From Blautia sp. (GTDB taxonomy: Bacteria > Bacillota > Clostridia > Lachnospirales > Lachnospiraceae): DNA of 45,581 nucleotides. Of this stretch, positions 15,047 to 24,604 are shown one piece after another. The translations under genes and the position numbers were made by a program. Positions within the stretch are counted from its first letter, which is position 1; every line of letters begins with the position of its first letter. The notes below the pieces were generated by a model. The model did not search any database. It was not told the DNA's origin and was given only the letters and a program-made list of their open reading frames with translations. The stretch is taken from NCBI GenBank assembly GCA_023664455.1, contig JAMPFM010000020.1, positions 1 to 45,581 of the forward strand, read 5' to 3'.

Positions 15047-16333
15047 TTATCCACGGAAACTTCCCAGAAAAGCCAGGCTCTTCTTCGGATGGCGGGTTTG
15101 TGTGGGTCTGTCAACGGCAATCAGTCCAAAGGTCATGGAATAACCTTTTTGCCACTCAAAATTATCCATAAGGCTCCAATAGAAGTAGCCTTTTACTGGA
15201 AGATTGTCATGGATACAGTTTTGAACGCCCAAAAGCGCTTTTTCAATAAAGTCGGTGCGCCTTTCATCATTGTCCGTGGCAATCCCATTTTCCGTGACGA
15301 TTAGGTCGCCCTTGAAATCTTTGGCAGCTTTCCGAATAACATGCTCTAACGCTTCTGGATAAAATTCATAATTCATCTGGGTAAGCTCCGCCCCGTCAGG
15401 CGCAGGAAGTATGCCATCTGGTCCTATGAGGGAACGGGTATAGTTCTGTACGCCAAGGAAATCATCGTTTTGGATATAGGGAAGATAGTGGGTAAATTCA
15501 TCGTCCCATTCTTTCAACGCATTTTCTTCTCCGCCGGAAACAGGCTGAATATCATGCAGACTTAAAGTAAGTCCTACTTTCATCTCAGGATAAAGTTCTT
15601 TGATTATGGTACGGGCGGCTTCATGGGCGCGGCAGACGATTTTGTCGCCTTCCGGCGTGCGCATGGAGGTGAAATTTTCGACCTTTTCAACGCCGAATAC
15701 TTTTTTGTTTTCTTCTTCGGCTGCCTTTTGTCCTGCCATCATTTTTTCCAGATTGATGCCTACCTGTACGGTACCGTCTGTAGTTTGTGCTTTGGCTGCC
15801 TGTGCCTGCATCTGCTGTTGATACCGTTTGGCAATGGCAGCAACCTGTATGCCCATGTTTGCCTCATTGATGGTGCAGATATAGTGTAGTTCCCCGCCCA
15901 GTTTTCCGACAATATAACGGACATAGCGTGCGAAATCTTCCACGGTGGATTCTGCTTCCCAGCCGCCCTTTCCAATCAGCCACCTGGGACTGGAAAAGTG
16001 GTGCAGGGTCACGATGGGCTCTAAGCCGTATTCTTTGCAGCAGCGGATGACGTCCAGATAATGTGCCGTTTCCGTTTCATCAAACTGCCCTTCTTCCGGC
16101 TCGATGCGTGCCCATTCTACGGAAAAACGATAGGCATTTAGTCCGGCGTCAGCCATGAGCTGAATGTCTTCACGATAACGGTGATAATGGTCAACAGCGT
16201 CTAAGGATGGCTCCAAAAAGCTGGTATGCTCCATCTGCTCCATCGCCCAACAGTCGCTGTTTGTGTTGTTGCCCTCTACCTGATGCGCCGCAGTCGCAGC
16301 GCCTAAGAGAAAGTCCGGTGAAAATTTATCCAT
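15047..16333 (-). CDS. GH1 beta-glycosidase
   Basis: A retaining beta-glucosidase/6-phospho-beta-glucosidase-like enzyme of 428 residues in the cytoplasm. Start ATG 16333 has AGGAGG eight bases upstream; the longer frame to 16570 is an unlikely membrane-like extension. Visible features are FLLGAATAAHQVEG (residues 8-20), the FSVEWARIEP strand, the acid/base Glu157 in TINEAN (the family usually has NEP), and the nucleophile Glu348 in LIVTENG. The end YFYWSLMDNFEWQKGYSMTFGL is the classic sugar-binding GH1 signature. The lack of phosphate-binding residues cannot be judged here, so phospho- or plain beta-glucosides are both possible. It is slightly short for the family. Confidence 0.93.
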   Translation of the reverse strand: MDKFSPDFLLGAATAAHQVEGNNTNSDCWAMEQMEHTSFLEPSLDAVDHYHRYREDIQLMADAGLNAYRFSVEWARIEPEEGQFDETETAHYLDVIRCCKEYGLEPIVTLHHFSSPRWLIGKGGWEAESTVEDFARYVRYIVGKLGGELHYICTINEANMGIQVAAIAKRYQQQMQAQAAKAQTTDGTVQVGINLEKMMAGQKAAEEENKKVFGVEKVENFTSMRTPEGDKIVCRAHEAARTIIKELYPEMKVGLTLSLHDIQPVSGGEENALKEWDDEFTHYLPYIQNDDFLGVQNYTRSLIGPDGILPAPDGAELTQMNYEFYPEALEHVIRKAAKDFKGDLIVTENGIATDNDERRTDFIEKALLGVQNCIHDNLPVKGYFYWSLMDNFEWQKGYSMTFGLIAVDRPTQTRHPKKSLAFLGSFRG

Positions 16334-16397
16334 TGCAATTCCTCCTTGTATGATAGTATCGTCCAGTCTTACTTTTACTGGAATGATTTCTTTCATT

Positions 16398-16449
16398 ATA
16401 ATAGAAGAAATGAGGAGAGATGTAAAAAAATTCATGATAATGTTATCAT
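16398..16449 (-). promoter_or_regulatory. Promoter and dyad operator of the GH1 gene
   Basis: On the minus strand TTTACA (16426-16421) and TATTAT (16403-16398) are 17 bases apart, 65 bases before the start codon. Just upstream lies the inverted repeat ATGATAA-TG-TTATCAT (16434-16449), in the place where a regulator touching the -35 box would bind. The responsible protein is not identified. Confidence 0.5.
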
Positions 16450-16600
16450 AGTAATTATTTTTATAGGTTTCCTTAATTTGAAAACAGATTATGGAAAAAG
16501 TAAACACATAGAAGAGGAGTGAACGGTAAAATTTAATATGACAAATAGAAGATGGAACAGTAAGCTCCATCTATCATAGGAAGCAGGAAGGAGTATTACA

Positions 16601-18832
16601 GTGAGAAAAGTAACGGAATTAAAAAACAACTGGATTTTTGTAAAAAATGCAAAAGATGTATTGGAAGCATCTGCCGCAGAGGGTATTCCCGTATCTTTGC
16701 CTCATACTTGGAATGCGATAGATGGGCAGGACGGAGGAAATGATTACTATAGGGGAACATGCTGGTATCGTCTGGATATGGAAAAGCCTGAATTGAAAGC
16801 TGGGGAAAAGGCATACCTGGAATTTGACGGCGCAGCCATGACAGCGGATGTTTATTTTCATGGAAAAAAACTGGCGCATCATGAGGGCGGATATTCCAGA
16901 TTCCGCGTAGATATCACGGGGAAGCTGGAAGAAGGAGGAAATGAGTTATTGGTTTCTGTGGATAATTCAGACAATGACCGGGTTTACCCACAGAAGGCGG
17001 ATTTCACTTTTTACGGAGGATTGTATCGCATGGTGCGGCTTGTCATCGTGCCGGAAAGTCATTTTTCCATGAATTATTATGGTGGGAACGGAATCAGGAT
17101 AACGCCGGAAGTGACATTGCCGGAAAATGGCGCTCAGGCTGCAAGCGCCGTGGTGATGGTGGAAGTCTGGACAGAAGGCGGCGCGGAATCTGTGACTGTC
17201 ACAGTGGCAGGCGAAACTAAGCAGGCTGCGGTCGCAGAAGGCTATGCAAAAACAGAGTTTACTCTTAATCCGGTACATTTGTGGGACGGTGTGGAAGACC
17301 CTTATCTTTATACGGCCCAAGCGGAACTGGAAAGTGGCGATAGAGTGGAAACTCGTTTCGGGTGTAGGAGTTTCCATATAGATTCCCAGGAAGGATTTTT
17401 CTTAAACGGGCGTCCTTATCCTCTTCGGGGCGTCAGCAGGCATCAGGACCGTACAGGCGCGGGAAATGCCCTGACACTTGCCATGCATCAGGAGGATATG
17501 GAAATTATCAAAGAAATGGGCGCCAATACGCTGCGTCTGGCACACTATCAGCATGCGCAGGAATTTTATGACCTATGCGATGAAAACGGAATGATTGTAT
17601 GGGCAGAAATTCCCTATATTACCATGCATATGAGCGGAGGCAGAGATAATACAATAAGCCAGATGCGGGAGCTTATCATTCAGAATGATAACCATCCATC
17701 GATTGTCTGCTGGGGACTGTCCAATGAAATTACGGCGGCAAGCCCGGTGAATGAGGAACTGCTGGAGAATCACAGGGAACTGAACCGGTTATGCCATGAG
17801 CTGGATCCGACAAGGAAAACCGTAATGGCGAATGTATTTATGCTGGAAACGGACAGCCCTATACTGGAAATACCGGATATTAACAGCTATAACCTGTATT
17901 TTGGCTGGTATGTGGGTGAAATGATTCAGACGGACGAGTTTTTTGACGAATACCATAACACTTATCCTGACCGGTGTATTGGATTCTCAGAATATGGGGC
18001 GGATGCCAATCCGGCATACCATTCCGTGCATCCTGACCGGGGGGATTATACAGAGGAATATCAGTGCCTGTACCATGAACATATGCTGCGTATGATTGAA
18101 AAACGTCCGTGGCTTTGGGCAACCCATGTATGGAATCTGTTCGATTTTGCCGCAGATGGCAGGGATGAAGGCGGTAAGCATGGGGAAAACCAGAAAGGTC
18201 TTGTGACGATGGACCGCAAAATCAGAAAAGATGCGTTTTATTTATATAAAGCATATTGGAGCAAGGAAGCTTTTGTTCATCTATGCGACCGGCGGTATGT
18301 GGATCGGGCAGAGGAAGTGACGAAAGTAAAGGTATATTCTAACCAGCCTTCGGTAGCTCTATATGTGGACGGAGCGCTTGTGGGGGAACAGGAAGGCAGC
18401 AGGATATTTGAGTTTGAAGTCCCTATTTCTGGCGTCCATCAGATTATGGCACAAAGCGGTGAATGCAGGGATGAGATTACTGTGAAAAAGGTTGCTGAAC
18501 CAAACAAAGAGTATCTTTTTGTAAAAGAGGGAGATATTGTCAACTGGTTTGATAAAGAAGAACTGCGTAAGGATTGTTATTCTATCGGGGATACGTTGGG
18601 TGAGATTGCCAAAAGTGAGGAGGCAAACGCCATTGTGCAGAGAATGACTTCCAAAGCGACCGCAAGCCGGGGCGATGTGGCGGAGAGCGTCAAGGATAAT
18701 CCGGCATTACAGCGTATGATGCAGAGAATGACCTTACAGAGCATGTTGAAGCAGGTGGGGGATATCATTAAACCAGAAGAGATTAAGGCATTGAATGATG
18801 CATTGCAAAAAATCAAAAAAGTTACCGATTAG
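16601..18832 (+). CDS. GH2 beta-galactosidase/beta-glycosidase with helical tail
   Basis: Cytoplasmic retaining exo-beta-glycosidase of family GH2, 743 residues. It starts with GTG at 16601, nine bases after AAGGAG. Order: sugar-binding jelly-roll (about 1-150, LPHTWNAIDGQDGGNDYYRG), immunoglobulin-like domain (about 165-260), TIM barrel (about 262-560) with acid/base Glu376 in WGLSNE and nucleophile Glu464 in GFSEYGAD. A beta domain follows. The last 90 residues are an unusual Met- and Gln-rich helical tail (VQRMTSKATASRGDV, PALQRMMQRMTLQSM). The substrate could be beta-galactoside, beta-glucuronide or arabinopyranoside. It is first of four co-directed genes with isomerase, GH78 and GH43. 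Confidence 0.9.
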   Translation: MRKVTELKNNWIFVKNAKDVLEASAAEGIPVSLPHTWNAIDGQDGGNDYYRGTCWYRLDMEKPELKAGEKAYLEFDGAAMTADVYFHGKKLAHHEGGYSRFRVDITGKLEEGGNELLVSVDNSDNDRVYPQKADFTFYGGLYRMVRLVIVPESHFSMNYYGGNGIRITPEVTLPENGAQAASAVVMVEVWTEGGAESVTVTVAGETKQAAVAEGYAKTEFTLNPVHLWDGVEDPYLYTAQAELESGDRVETRFGCRSFHIDSQEGFFLNGRPYPLRGVSRHQDRTGAGNALTLAMHQEDMEIIKEMGANTLRLAHYQHAQEFYDLCDENGMIVWAEIPYITMHMSGGRDNTISQMRELIIQNDNHPSIVCWGLSNEITAASPVNEELLENHRELNRLCHELDPTRKTVMANVFMLETDSPILEIPDINSYNLYFGWYVGEMIQTDEFFDEYHNTYPDRCIGFSEYGADANPAYHSVHPDRGDYTEEYQCLYHEHMLRMIEKRPWLWATHVWNLFDFAADGRDEGGKHGENQKGLVTMDRKIRKDAFYLYKAYWSKEAFVHLCDRRYVDRAEEVTKVKVYSNQPSVALYVDGALVGEQEGSRIFEFEVPISGVHQIMAQSGECRDEITVKKVAEPNKEYLFVKEGDIVNWFDKEELRKDCYSIGDTLGEIAKSEEANAIVQRMTSKATASRGDVAESVKDNPALQRMMQRMTLQSMLKQVGDIIKPEEIKALNDALQKIKKVTD

Positions 18833-18843
18833 TAAGAAAAACA

Positions 18844-18882
18844 GCATCAGCCGGACCGCAGGATACATGGAAGGGCTGATGC
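18844..18882 (+). other. Intergenic hairpin in the GH2-isomerase gap
   Basis: GCATCAGCC and GGCTGATGC pair perfectly (9 bp) around a 21-base loop. There is no T-run, so it is more likely an RNA-processing or stabilising hairpin within the operon than a terminator. Confidence 0.4.
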
Positions 18883-18901
18883 AGAACGGGAGGATATGAC
18901 C

Positions 18902-19750
18902 ATGCCAATAAGGGCAGTACAACAAATTATGCTTGGGACAGTAACGGTAAAAGAAAGTCAGGCAACAGAAACGCTTTCCGCGATTAAAAAGGCAGGATAT
19001 GATGGGATTGAATTAAACGGGTTCATGATTCGACCGACTTCTTTTATGGTGCGGATGATGACAAAGATGGCAGGAATGCCGGTAGGAAAAGGCGGCAATC
19101 TGGACTGGGGCGCACTGGTAAAGGCAGCGGGACTTTCCGTGGTAAGCGTACATGAGGATTTGGGAACTATCCAGAGAGAGCCGGAGAGGGTAATAGAAGA
19201 AGCCAGGAAATTTGGAACAAAATATGTGGTCGTAACAGGCATGTACCGCTTTGATTATTCGGATGAAAAGGCAGTTAAGAAGCTGGCGGAGGATTTGAAT
19301 CAAGCGGGAAAAGAATTAAAGCAGGACGGTATTGCGCTTTTATATCACAACCATAATTGTGAATTTCGTAAGGTGTCAAAGGGAAAAACAGCATATGAAT
19401 TGCTGCGTGAAGAAACAGACCCGGAATACCTGAACTTTGAATTTGATTCTTACTGGACGACAGAGGCAGGTGTGGACGCGTTGTCTCTGATGCGGCAATT
19501 GGGAGCAAGGCTTAAACTTTACCACATCAATGACAGGGGCAGCAGAGTATCCGGGGCGTCCATGACGCCAATCCTAAAGTCAGACAGTATGGAGCTTGGT
19601 TATGGAAATATGAATCTGGAGGCGCTTGTGGAACAGGCGAAAGCGGCGGGTGTAGATGCAGTCATACTGGAAAGCCACAAAAATTGGGTGGATAAATCGC
19701 CAATCAAATCCTTGCAGCTTTCAGCGGAATTTATGAAGAACTATGTGTAG
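18902..19750 (+). CDS. Sugar-phosphate isomerase/epimerase-like TIM barrel
   Basis: The product (282 residues from ATG 18902, eight bases after GGAGG) belongs to the xylose isomerase-like TIM-barrel superfamily. Such enzymes use a divalent metal to interconvert keto- and aldo-sugars or epimers, and some act as 3-ketoglycoside lyases. Visible metal-site strands: SVVSVHEDLG (about 81-90), LLYHNHNCEF (about 143-152), EFDSYWTTEAG (about 178-188), LYHINDRG (about 207-214) and VILESHKNW near the end. It lies 69 bases after GH2 and 62 bases before GH78, so it most likely works on a monosaccharide or glycoside released in this operon. The exact substrate is not readable. Confidence 0.85.
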   Translation: MPIRAVQQIMLGTVTVKESQATETLSAIKKAGYDGIELNGFMIRPTSFMVRMMTKMAGMPVGKGGNLDWGALVKAAGLSVVSVHEDLGTIQREPERVIEEARKFGTKYVVVTGMYRFDYSDEKAVKKLAEDLNQAGKELKQDGIALLYHNHNCEFRKVSKGKTAYELLREETDPEYLNFEFDSYWTTEAGVDALSLMRQLGARLKLYHINDRGSRVSGASMTPILKSDSMELGYGNMNLEALVEQAKAAGVDAVILESHKNWVDKSPIKSLQLSAEFMKNYV

Positions 19751-19812
19751 GGCTGTCAGCAGTTATGGGCATGGGCAGCAGTATTATGATCTTTTAGAGA
19801 GGATGGAGCAAA

Positions 19813-22032
19813 ATGCAGGAATTAAAAAAATATTTTATTACCATAAAACGGGAATATCAAGAGGGCGATGTGGCAGTGTTGCGGCAGAAGTTTTCCGGGA
19901 AAGATGTTGTAAACGCCGTGCTTTATTCTACGGCACTTGGCGTCTATGAAGCGGAAATTAACGGGAAAAAGGTGGGGGAACAGATGTTTGCCCCAGGCTA
20001 TACCTACTATCCCCGGAGGGTTCTGTATCAGGAACATGATGTGACGGGACTTTTGCATACGGAGTGTAAGTCTGTAGAATCTGGCGATGGGGAAGAGAAT
20101 GAGCTGGTTGTTTATCTGGGACAGGGTTGGTACTGCGGAAGATTCCTCTGTGAGAATCAGACGCAGATATACGGGGAAAAACCGGTGGTTTCCTGGATGC
20201 TATGTCTTAAATTGGCGGATGGGAGTGAAAAGCTGATTCATTCCGGTACAGACGTGGAAGAACTGGAATCTCCTTACGAGTATGCGGGGGAATATGACGG
20301 TGAGATTTACTATGCGGACGGGAGAAACAACGTGGTCGGGCATCCGGTAGATTGTGAAGGGAAACTGGATTTTGCGCTGGAAAAAACATTGACGGAAGTA
20401 CGGGTACAGGAGGAAATGCCGGTAAAAGCCGTAACGGCATCGGGTGATAGAACCATTTTAGATTTTGGACAGAATTTTGCAGGTATCGTTGAGATTGACC
20501 CGGATTTTCTGCATGATGAGACGTTGACTATCCGGCATGGTGAAATTTTAAATCCAGACGGCAGCCTATATACTGCCAATTTAAGAAAAGCAAAGGCAAC
20601 GATTGTTTATCATGCAGGGACAGAGAAAAAAAGATATCGTCCCAGATTTACCTATATGGGTTTCCGGTATGTGGAAATTTCCGGTGCAGAGTATAAGCCG
20701 GGAATGATAAAGGCTTATGCACTTTATACGGATATGAAGCGGACAGGTTTCTTTGCCTGTGAACATGAAAAGGTGCAGAAACTCTATGAAAATCAGGTCT
20801 GGGGGCAGAAATCGAATTATGTGGAAGTGCCTACTGACTGTCCGCAGAGGGATGAACGGATGGGATATACCGGGGATGGACAGGTCTTTGCCTTAACGGG
20901 TGCGTATAACTTTGATACCAATGATTTCTGGAAAAATTTCCTGCGCGACCTGGAATTGGGACAGCTTGATAACTCGGAAGGTTACGTCTGTGCGACAGTT
21001 CCGCAGACGGGACCTGCGGGCATCGGCTTTGTCAACATGCTTGGCTGGGGAAATGCTGTTACGATTCTGCCTGAGATGATGTACTGGCAGTTTGGGGATG
21101 AGGAAGCGCTGCCAACTCAATATGAGAGCATGAAAAAATTTGTGGAAGCGGAAATCCGTAAGATGGAAGGGAAAAATCTCTGGCTTGGCGTCTCTTTGGG
21201 CGATTGGCTGGCATTGGGAAAGGATATGGCATGGCAGGCACAACACAATAATCCGATTTCTAATTCCTTTATCGTGCATGATTTGAAGGTCATCAGTGAA
21301 ACGGCAAAGGCGCTGGGGTTAAAAGAGGATGCCGAGCGCTATGAGGCACAATATCTGGCGACGAGAGATGCTTATATGCAGATGTTCGTAAAAGAGGATG
21401 GGGTGGTAGCGGACGATTATCAGTCTGCTTATATCATGGCGCTAAAATTTGTTATCCCAGAGGGTGAACTGCGCCGAAAGGTCTTAAAGAAATATGCAGA
21501 AAATGTCCGAAAAGAAGGCCTGACAACGGGATTTTTTGCTACAGAACATTTACTGCCTATGTTGATTGAAGCGGGAGAAACAGAGCTTGCCTATGATATT
21601 CTGCTGCAAGAGGAGTGTCCGGGATGGATGTATCAGATTAACCGGGGAGCGACTACCACTTGGGAGCGGTGGGATGCGATTCGCGAAGATGGAACGGTAA
21701 ATGAAGATAAAATCACCGATGATAATATGGTTTCCTTTAATCATTACGCTTTTGGCAGTGTGGGTGAATTTTATTATCAGTATATTCTGGGGATTAAGCC
21801 TCTTGTGCCCGGATTTAGGAAGATAAAGATTCAGCCTTATCCAGATAAACGTCTCGGTGGCGTGTCTGGAAGCTATCTTTCCAGAGCCGGAGAGATTAAA
21901 TCCACATGGAAATATGAGGGAGATAAATTGATGTTTACGGTGGTTGTACCCACGGAAGCTGAGATTCATCTTCCAGATGGAAGAGAGGAAAAAGTCGGGA
22001 AGGGAGAATATTCTTATGAACTATTTTTGTAA
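19813..22032 (+). CDS. GH78 alpha-L-rhamnosidase
   Basis: Inverting exo-enzyme that removes terminal alpha-L-rhamnose from plant oligosaccharides or glycosides; cytoplasmic, no signal peptide. The 739 residues contain the N-terminal beta-sandwich (VLYSTALGVYEAEINGKKVG), a central sandwich with LDFGQNFAGIVEI and LTIRHGEILNPDG, the barrel motif VEVPTDCPQRDERMGYTGDG with catalytic Glu348, the WERWDAI strand, and the C-terminal sandwich ending LPDGREEKVGKGEY. All features of the family are present. GGAG lies five bases before ATG. The GH43 gene starts inside its last codons, a 17-base overlap that implies coupled translation. Confidence 0.95.
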   Translation: MQELKKYFITIKREYQEGDVAVLRQKFSGKDVVNAVLYSTALGVYEAEINGKKVGEQMFAPGYTYYPRRVLYQEHDVTGLLHTECKSVESGDGEENELVVYLGQGWYCGRFLCENQTQIYGEKPVVSWMLCLKLADGSEKLIHSGTDVEELESPYEYAGEYDGEIYYADGRNNVVGHPVDCEGKLDFALEKTLTEVRVQEEMPVKAVTASGDRTILDFGQNFAGIVEIDPDFLHDETLTIRHGEILNPDGSLYTANLRKAKATIVYHAGTEKKRYRPRFTYMGFRYVEISGAEYKPGMIKAYALYTDMKRTGFFACEHEKVQKLYENQVWGQKSNYVEVPTDCPQRDERMGYTGDGQVFALTGAYNFDTNDFWKNFLRDLELGQLDNSEGYVCATVPQTGPAGIGFVNMLGWGNAVTILPEMMYWQFGDEEALPTQYESMKKFVEAEIRKMEGKNLWLGVSLGDWLALGKDMAWQAQHNNPISNSFIVHDLKVISETAKALGLKEDAERYEAQYLATRDAYMQMFVKEDGVVADDYQSAYIMALKFVIPEGELRRKVLKKYAENVRKEGLTTGFFATEHLLPMLIEAGETELAYDILLQEECPGWMYQINRGATTTWERWDAIREDGTVNEDKITDDNMVSFNHYAFGSVGEFYYQYILGIKPLVPGFRKIKIQPYPDKRLGGVSGSYLSRAGEIKSTWKYEGDKLMFTVVVPTEAEIHLPDGREEKVGKGEYSYELFL

Positions 22033-23839
22033 TCCAATAAATATCAATTACCGTTATCAATTTAATGCCGATCCGCGCAAGCCCAAGATGCAGATTTGCA
22101 GGGAGGCGGCCGACCCTTCTATGATTTGTTTTCAAGGGAAATATTATATTTTTGCATCCATGACATTGAGTGTATGGGTCTCAGAGGATATGGCTCATTG
22201 GGAAAGTTATCGTCTGCCGGATAATCTGCCACTGTATGATTATGCACCGGATGTCAGGGTAATGGGGGAATATGTGTATTTTTCTGCGTCCAAACGGGGA
22301 GAAGTTTGTAACTTCTACCGTACAAAAGATGTTTTGAACGGACCCTATGAAGAGATTCCGGGTAGTTTTGACTTCTGGGATCCTAATTTGTTCTGTGATG
22401 ATGACGGAAGGGTTTATTTTTACTGGGGCTGTTCTAATGCAACACCGCTTTGGGGTGTGGAACTGGACGCAAAGACAATGCTTCCTTTAGGAGAACGCAA
22501 AGCCTTGCTGGATGGAGATGCATGGAGCAAAGGCTATGAGCGCGCAGGAGAAAACCACTCAAAATATCCCAAGAGCGAAGAAGAGGTTGATGCGGCTTTA
22601 GAAGACTTCTTTAGAATGCAGGGACCGGGGGCAAGGGAGCAGACGCCCAAGGAATATGTTCCCTTAATCAGAGGAATGCTCAGCGATAAGCCTTATATTG
22701 AAGGAGCCTGGATGGATAAGTATCAGGGGAAGTATTATCTGCAATACGCCTGTTCAGGAACGCAGTATAATATTTATGCGGACGGCGTTTATATAGGGGA
22801 ATCGCCTCTCGGTCCCTTTGTACTTGCGGATAACAATCCATATTCCTATAAACCGGGCGGTTTTCTGCCAGGGGCGGGACATGGCTCTACTATGTGGGAT
22901 AAAAAAGAAAACTTATGGCATGCGGCAACAATGCGGATTAGTAAGAATCATGACTTTGAGCGGCGTGTGGGAATCTGGCCCGCAGGATTTGATGAAGAAG
23001 GGGAGCTTTTCTGCAATCAACGCTATGGGGACTGGCCGATAGAGGTAGAGGATGGCAAAGGGAACCCTTGGAAAGAGCCGAAGTGGTATCTGCTCAGTTA
23101 TGGGAAAACCGCTACAGCGTCTTCTAGTACAGAAGGAAAAGGAGCGGAAAAAGCCGTTGATGAGAATGTGCAGACCTGGTGGCAGGCAGAGACGGCAAAA
23201 CGCGGTGAATGGCTGCAGGTAGATTTGGAAAAAGCATATACAATAAATGCGGTTCAGATTAATTTCGCAGATGACGGGATTGATATTCCGGCGCCGGGAA
23301 AAATCAGAGGGACCACACAGGCGCGTTATATCGAAGAAAAAGACTATGCGACGCGTTGGAAACTGGAAGGCTCTCTGGATGGGGAGCAGTATTTCGTGAT
23401 AGAAGACAAATCAGAGGCAGTAACAGATTTATCCCATGATTTGGTGGTCAGAGAAGAAGGGATACAGGCGCGTTTTCTGAAGCTGACCGTCATGGAAGTG
23501 CCCTATGGACAACAGCCCTGTGTTTCCGGTCTGCGCGTATTTGGCACAGGAGATGGGGAAAAACCGAAAGCACCGGATTATGAAGCGGTAAGGGAAAACG
23601 ACCTGGATATGATGGTGAAAATTACGGATGGTGATGCTTTGGGCTATAACATTTTATGGGGCAGCAGTCCAGAAAAACTTTATCACAGTTATATAATTTT
23701 TGGAAAAGAGCAGCGCATTGGGGCATTGGTGAAAGGCAGGGAATATTATGTGAGGGTGGACGCTTTTAATGAAAATGGGATTACGGAAGGGATATGCCAG
23801 AATCTTCCTTGTGAAAAAGTGTTGTACATGATAGAATAG
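22016..23839 (+). CDS. GH43 glycosidase with discoidin-like module
   Basis: A five-bladed beta-propeller enzyme of family GH43 (arabinofuranosidase, xylosidase or exo-galactanase activities occur in the family). ATG 22016 is chosen over the longer frame because GGGAG stands nine bases upstream; it overlaps the end of the rhamnosidase gene. The three catalytic acids are visible: base Asp33 (EAADPSMI), Asp122 (FWDPNLF) and acid Glu229 (YIEGAWM). Residues about 355-510 form an F5/8 type C (discoidin/CBM32-like) domain (GAEKAVDENVQTWWQAE), followed by a fibronectin-III-like end. No signal peptide. With GH78 it would trim branched plant oligosaccharides after uptake. Confidence 0.9.
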   Translation: MNYFCNPININYRYQFNADPRKPKMQICREAADPSMICFQGKYYIFASMTLSVWVSEDMAHWESYRLPDNLPLYDYAPDVRVMGEYVYFSASKRGEVCNFYRTKDVLNGPYEEIPGSFDFWDPNLFCDDDGRVYFYWGCSNATPLWGVELDAKTMLPLGERKALLDGDAWSKGYERAGENHSKYPKSEEEVDAALEDFFRMQGPGAREQTPKEYVPLIRGMLSDKPYIEGAWMDKYQGKYYLQYACSGTQYNIYADGVYIGESPLGPFVLADNNPYSYKPGGFLPGAGHGSTMWDKKENLWHAATMRISKNHDFERRVGIWPAGFDEEGELFCNQRYGDWPIEVEDGKGNPWKEPKWYLLSYGKTATASSSTEGKGAEKAVDENVQTWWQAETAKRGEWLQVDLEKAYTINAVQINFADDGIDIPAPGKIRGTTQARYIEEKDYATRWKLEGSLDGEQYFVIEDKSEAVTDLSHDLVVREEGIQARFLKLTVMEVPYGQQPCVSGLRVFGTGDGEKPKAPDYEAVRENDLDMMVKITDGDALGYNILWGSSPEKLYHSYIIFGKEQRIGALVKGREYYVRVDAFNENGITEGICQNLPCEKVLYMIE

Positions 23840-23914
23840 CACAATAGAAGTAGTTACCTAAGTGCTGACTGAAAATTGGTTCCCGTGGGCAAAACAGAAA
23901 GTGTTATCAATCTT

Positions 23915-24589
23915 ATGAACATGATAGAAATCGAAAATCTGACAAGTGCATATGGAAAAAAACGGGTGTTATCCGATGTGACGCTCTGTGCCGGGCAGGG
24001 GGAGTGTATTGGTATCGTGGGATTGAATGGGTGTGGGAAGTCTACGCTGCTTTCGATTATGGCGGGCACATTGCGCCCTCTGTCAGGAAGTATCCGTTAT
24101 TATGGAAAAGAAGCGCTGCAAAACCCTGCTGTTTTTAGGAAAATGACGGGGTATGTGCCGCAGGATAACCCGCTGCTGCCGGAGTTAAGCGTTTATGATA
24201 ATTTAAGGCTCTGGTATCCTGATAAGAAGATGCTGCAAAAGGAATTAGAAGAAGGCTTTTTACAACTGCTTGGCATACCGGAGTTTTTGAAAACGCCGGT
24301 CTCGAAGCTATCCGGTGGGATGAAGCGGAAGGTCAGCATCGGAATCGCCTTATCGGGAAGACCGCCCATTTTGCTTCTAGATGAGCCAGGGACGGCGCTG
24401 GATATGGTATGTAAAGAAGAGATTAGGAAGTATCTGCGGATTTATTTAGGGCAGAAAGGAACAATCGTTCTTACGAGCCATGAAGAAAGGGAGCTGGATA
24501 TCTGCGATGCCCTTTATGTGCTGAAAAATCAGAAATTAACCGTCATAGATAAGTCGCTGCGCGGGGAAGCGTTGACGGCGGAATTTTAA
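23915..24589 (+). CDS. ABC transporter ATP-binding protein
   Basis: Cytoplasmic ATPase of an ABC-2 type exporter. Start ATG 23915 begins MNMIEIENLTSAYGKK; the frame is open from a TTG at 23876 but that start has no family support. Walker A is GLNGCGKST, the Q-loop is YVPQDN, the signature is LSGGMKRK, Walker B is ILLLDEPG, followed by the D-loop ALD and the H-loop TSHEE. The D-loop lacks the usual SGLD and reads TALD. The length (225 residues) is normal. It is followed by a membrane-anchored protein and two permeases on the same strand, an exporter operon. Ribosome site weak. Confidence 0.93.
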   Translation: MNMIEIENLTSAYGKKRVLSDVTLCAGQGECIGIVGLNGCGKSTLLSIMAGTLRPLSGSIRYYGKEALQNPAVFRKMTGYVPQDNPLLPELSVYDNLRLWYPDKKMLQKELEEGFLQLLGIPEFLKTPVSKLSGGMKRKVSIGIALSGRPPILLLDEPGTALDMVCKEEIRKYLRIYLGQKGTIVLTSHEERELDICDALYVLKNQKLTVIDKSLRGEALTAEF

Positions 24590-24604
24590 GAAGGGTGGAA
24601 GGAT

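Noticed and set aside
16334-16570. N-terminal membrane extension of the GH1 enzyme
   Set aside because: The family starts at the FLLGAATA strand, and AGGAGG directly precedes ATG 16333; the extension covers the promoter.
18844-18882. Terminator between GH2 and isomerase genes
   Set aside because: Stem is good but there is no T-run and the genes look like one operon.
21550-21969. Minus-strand frame inside GH78
   Set aside because: It is antisense to conserved rhamnosidase sequence without a ribosome site.
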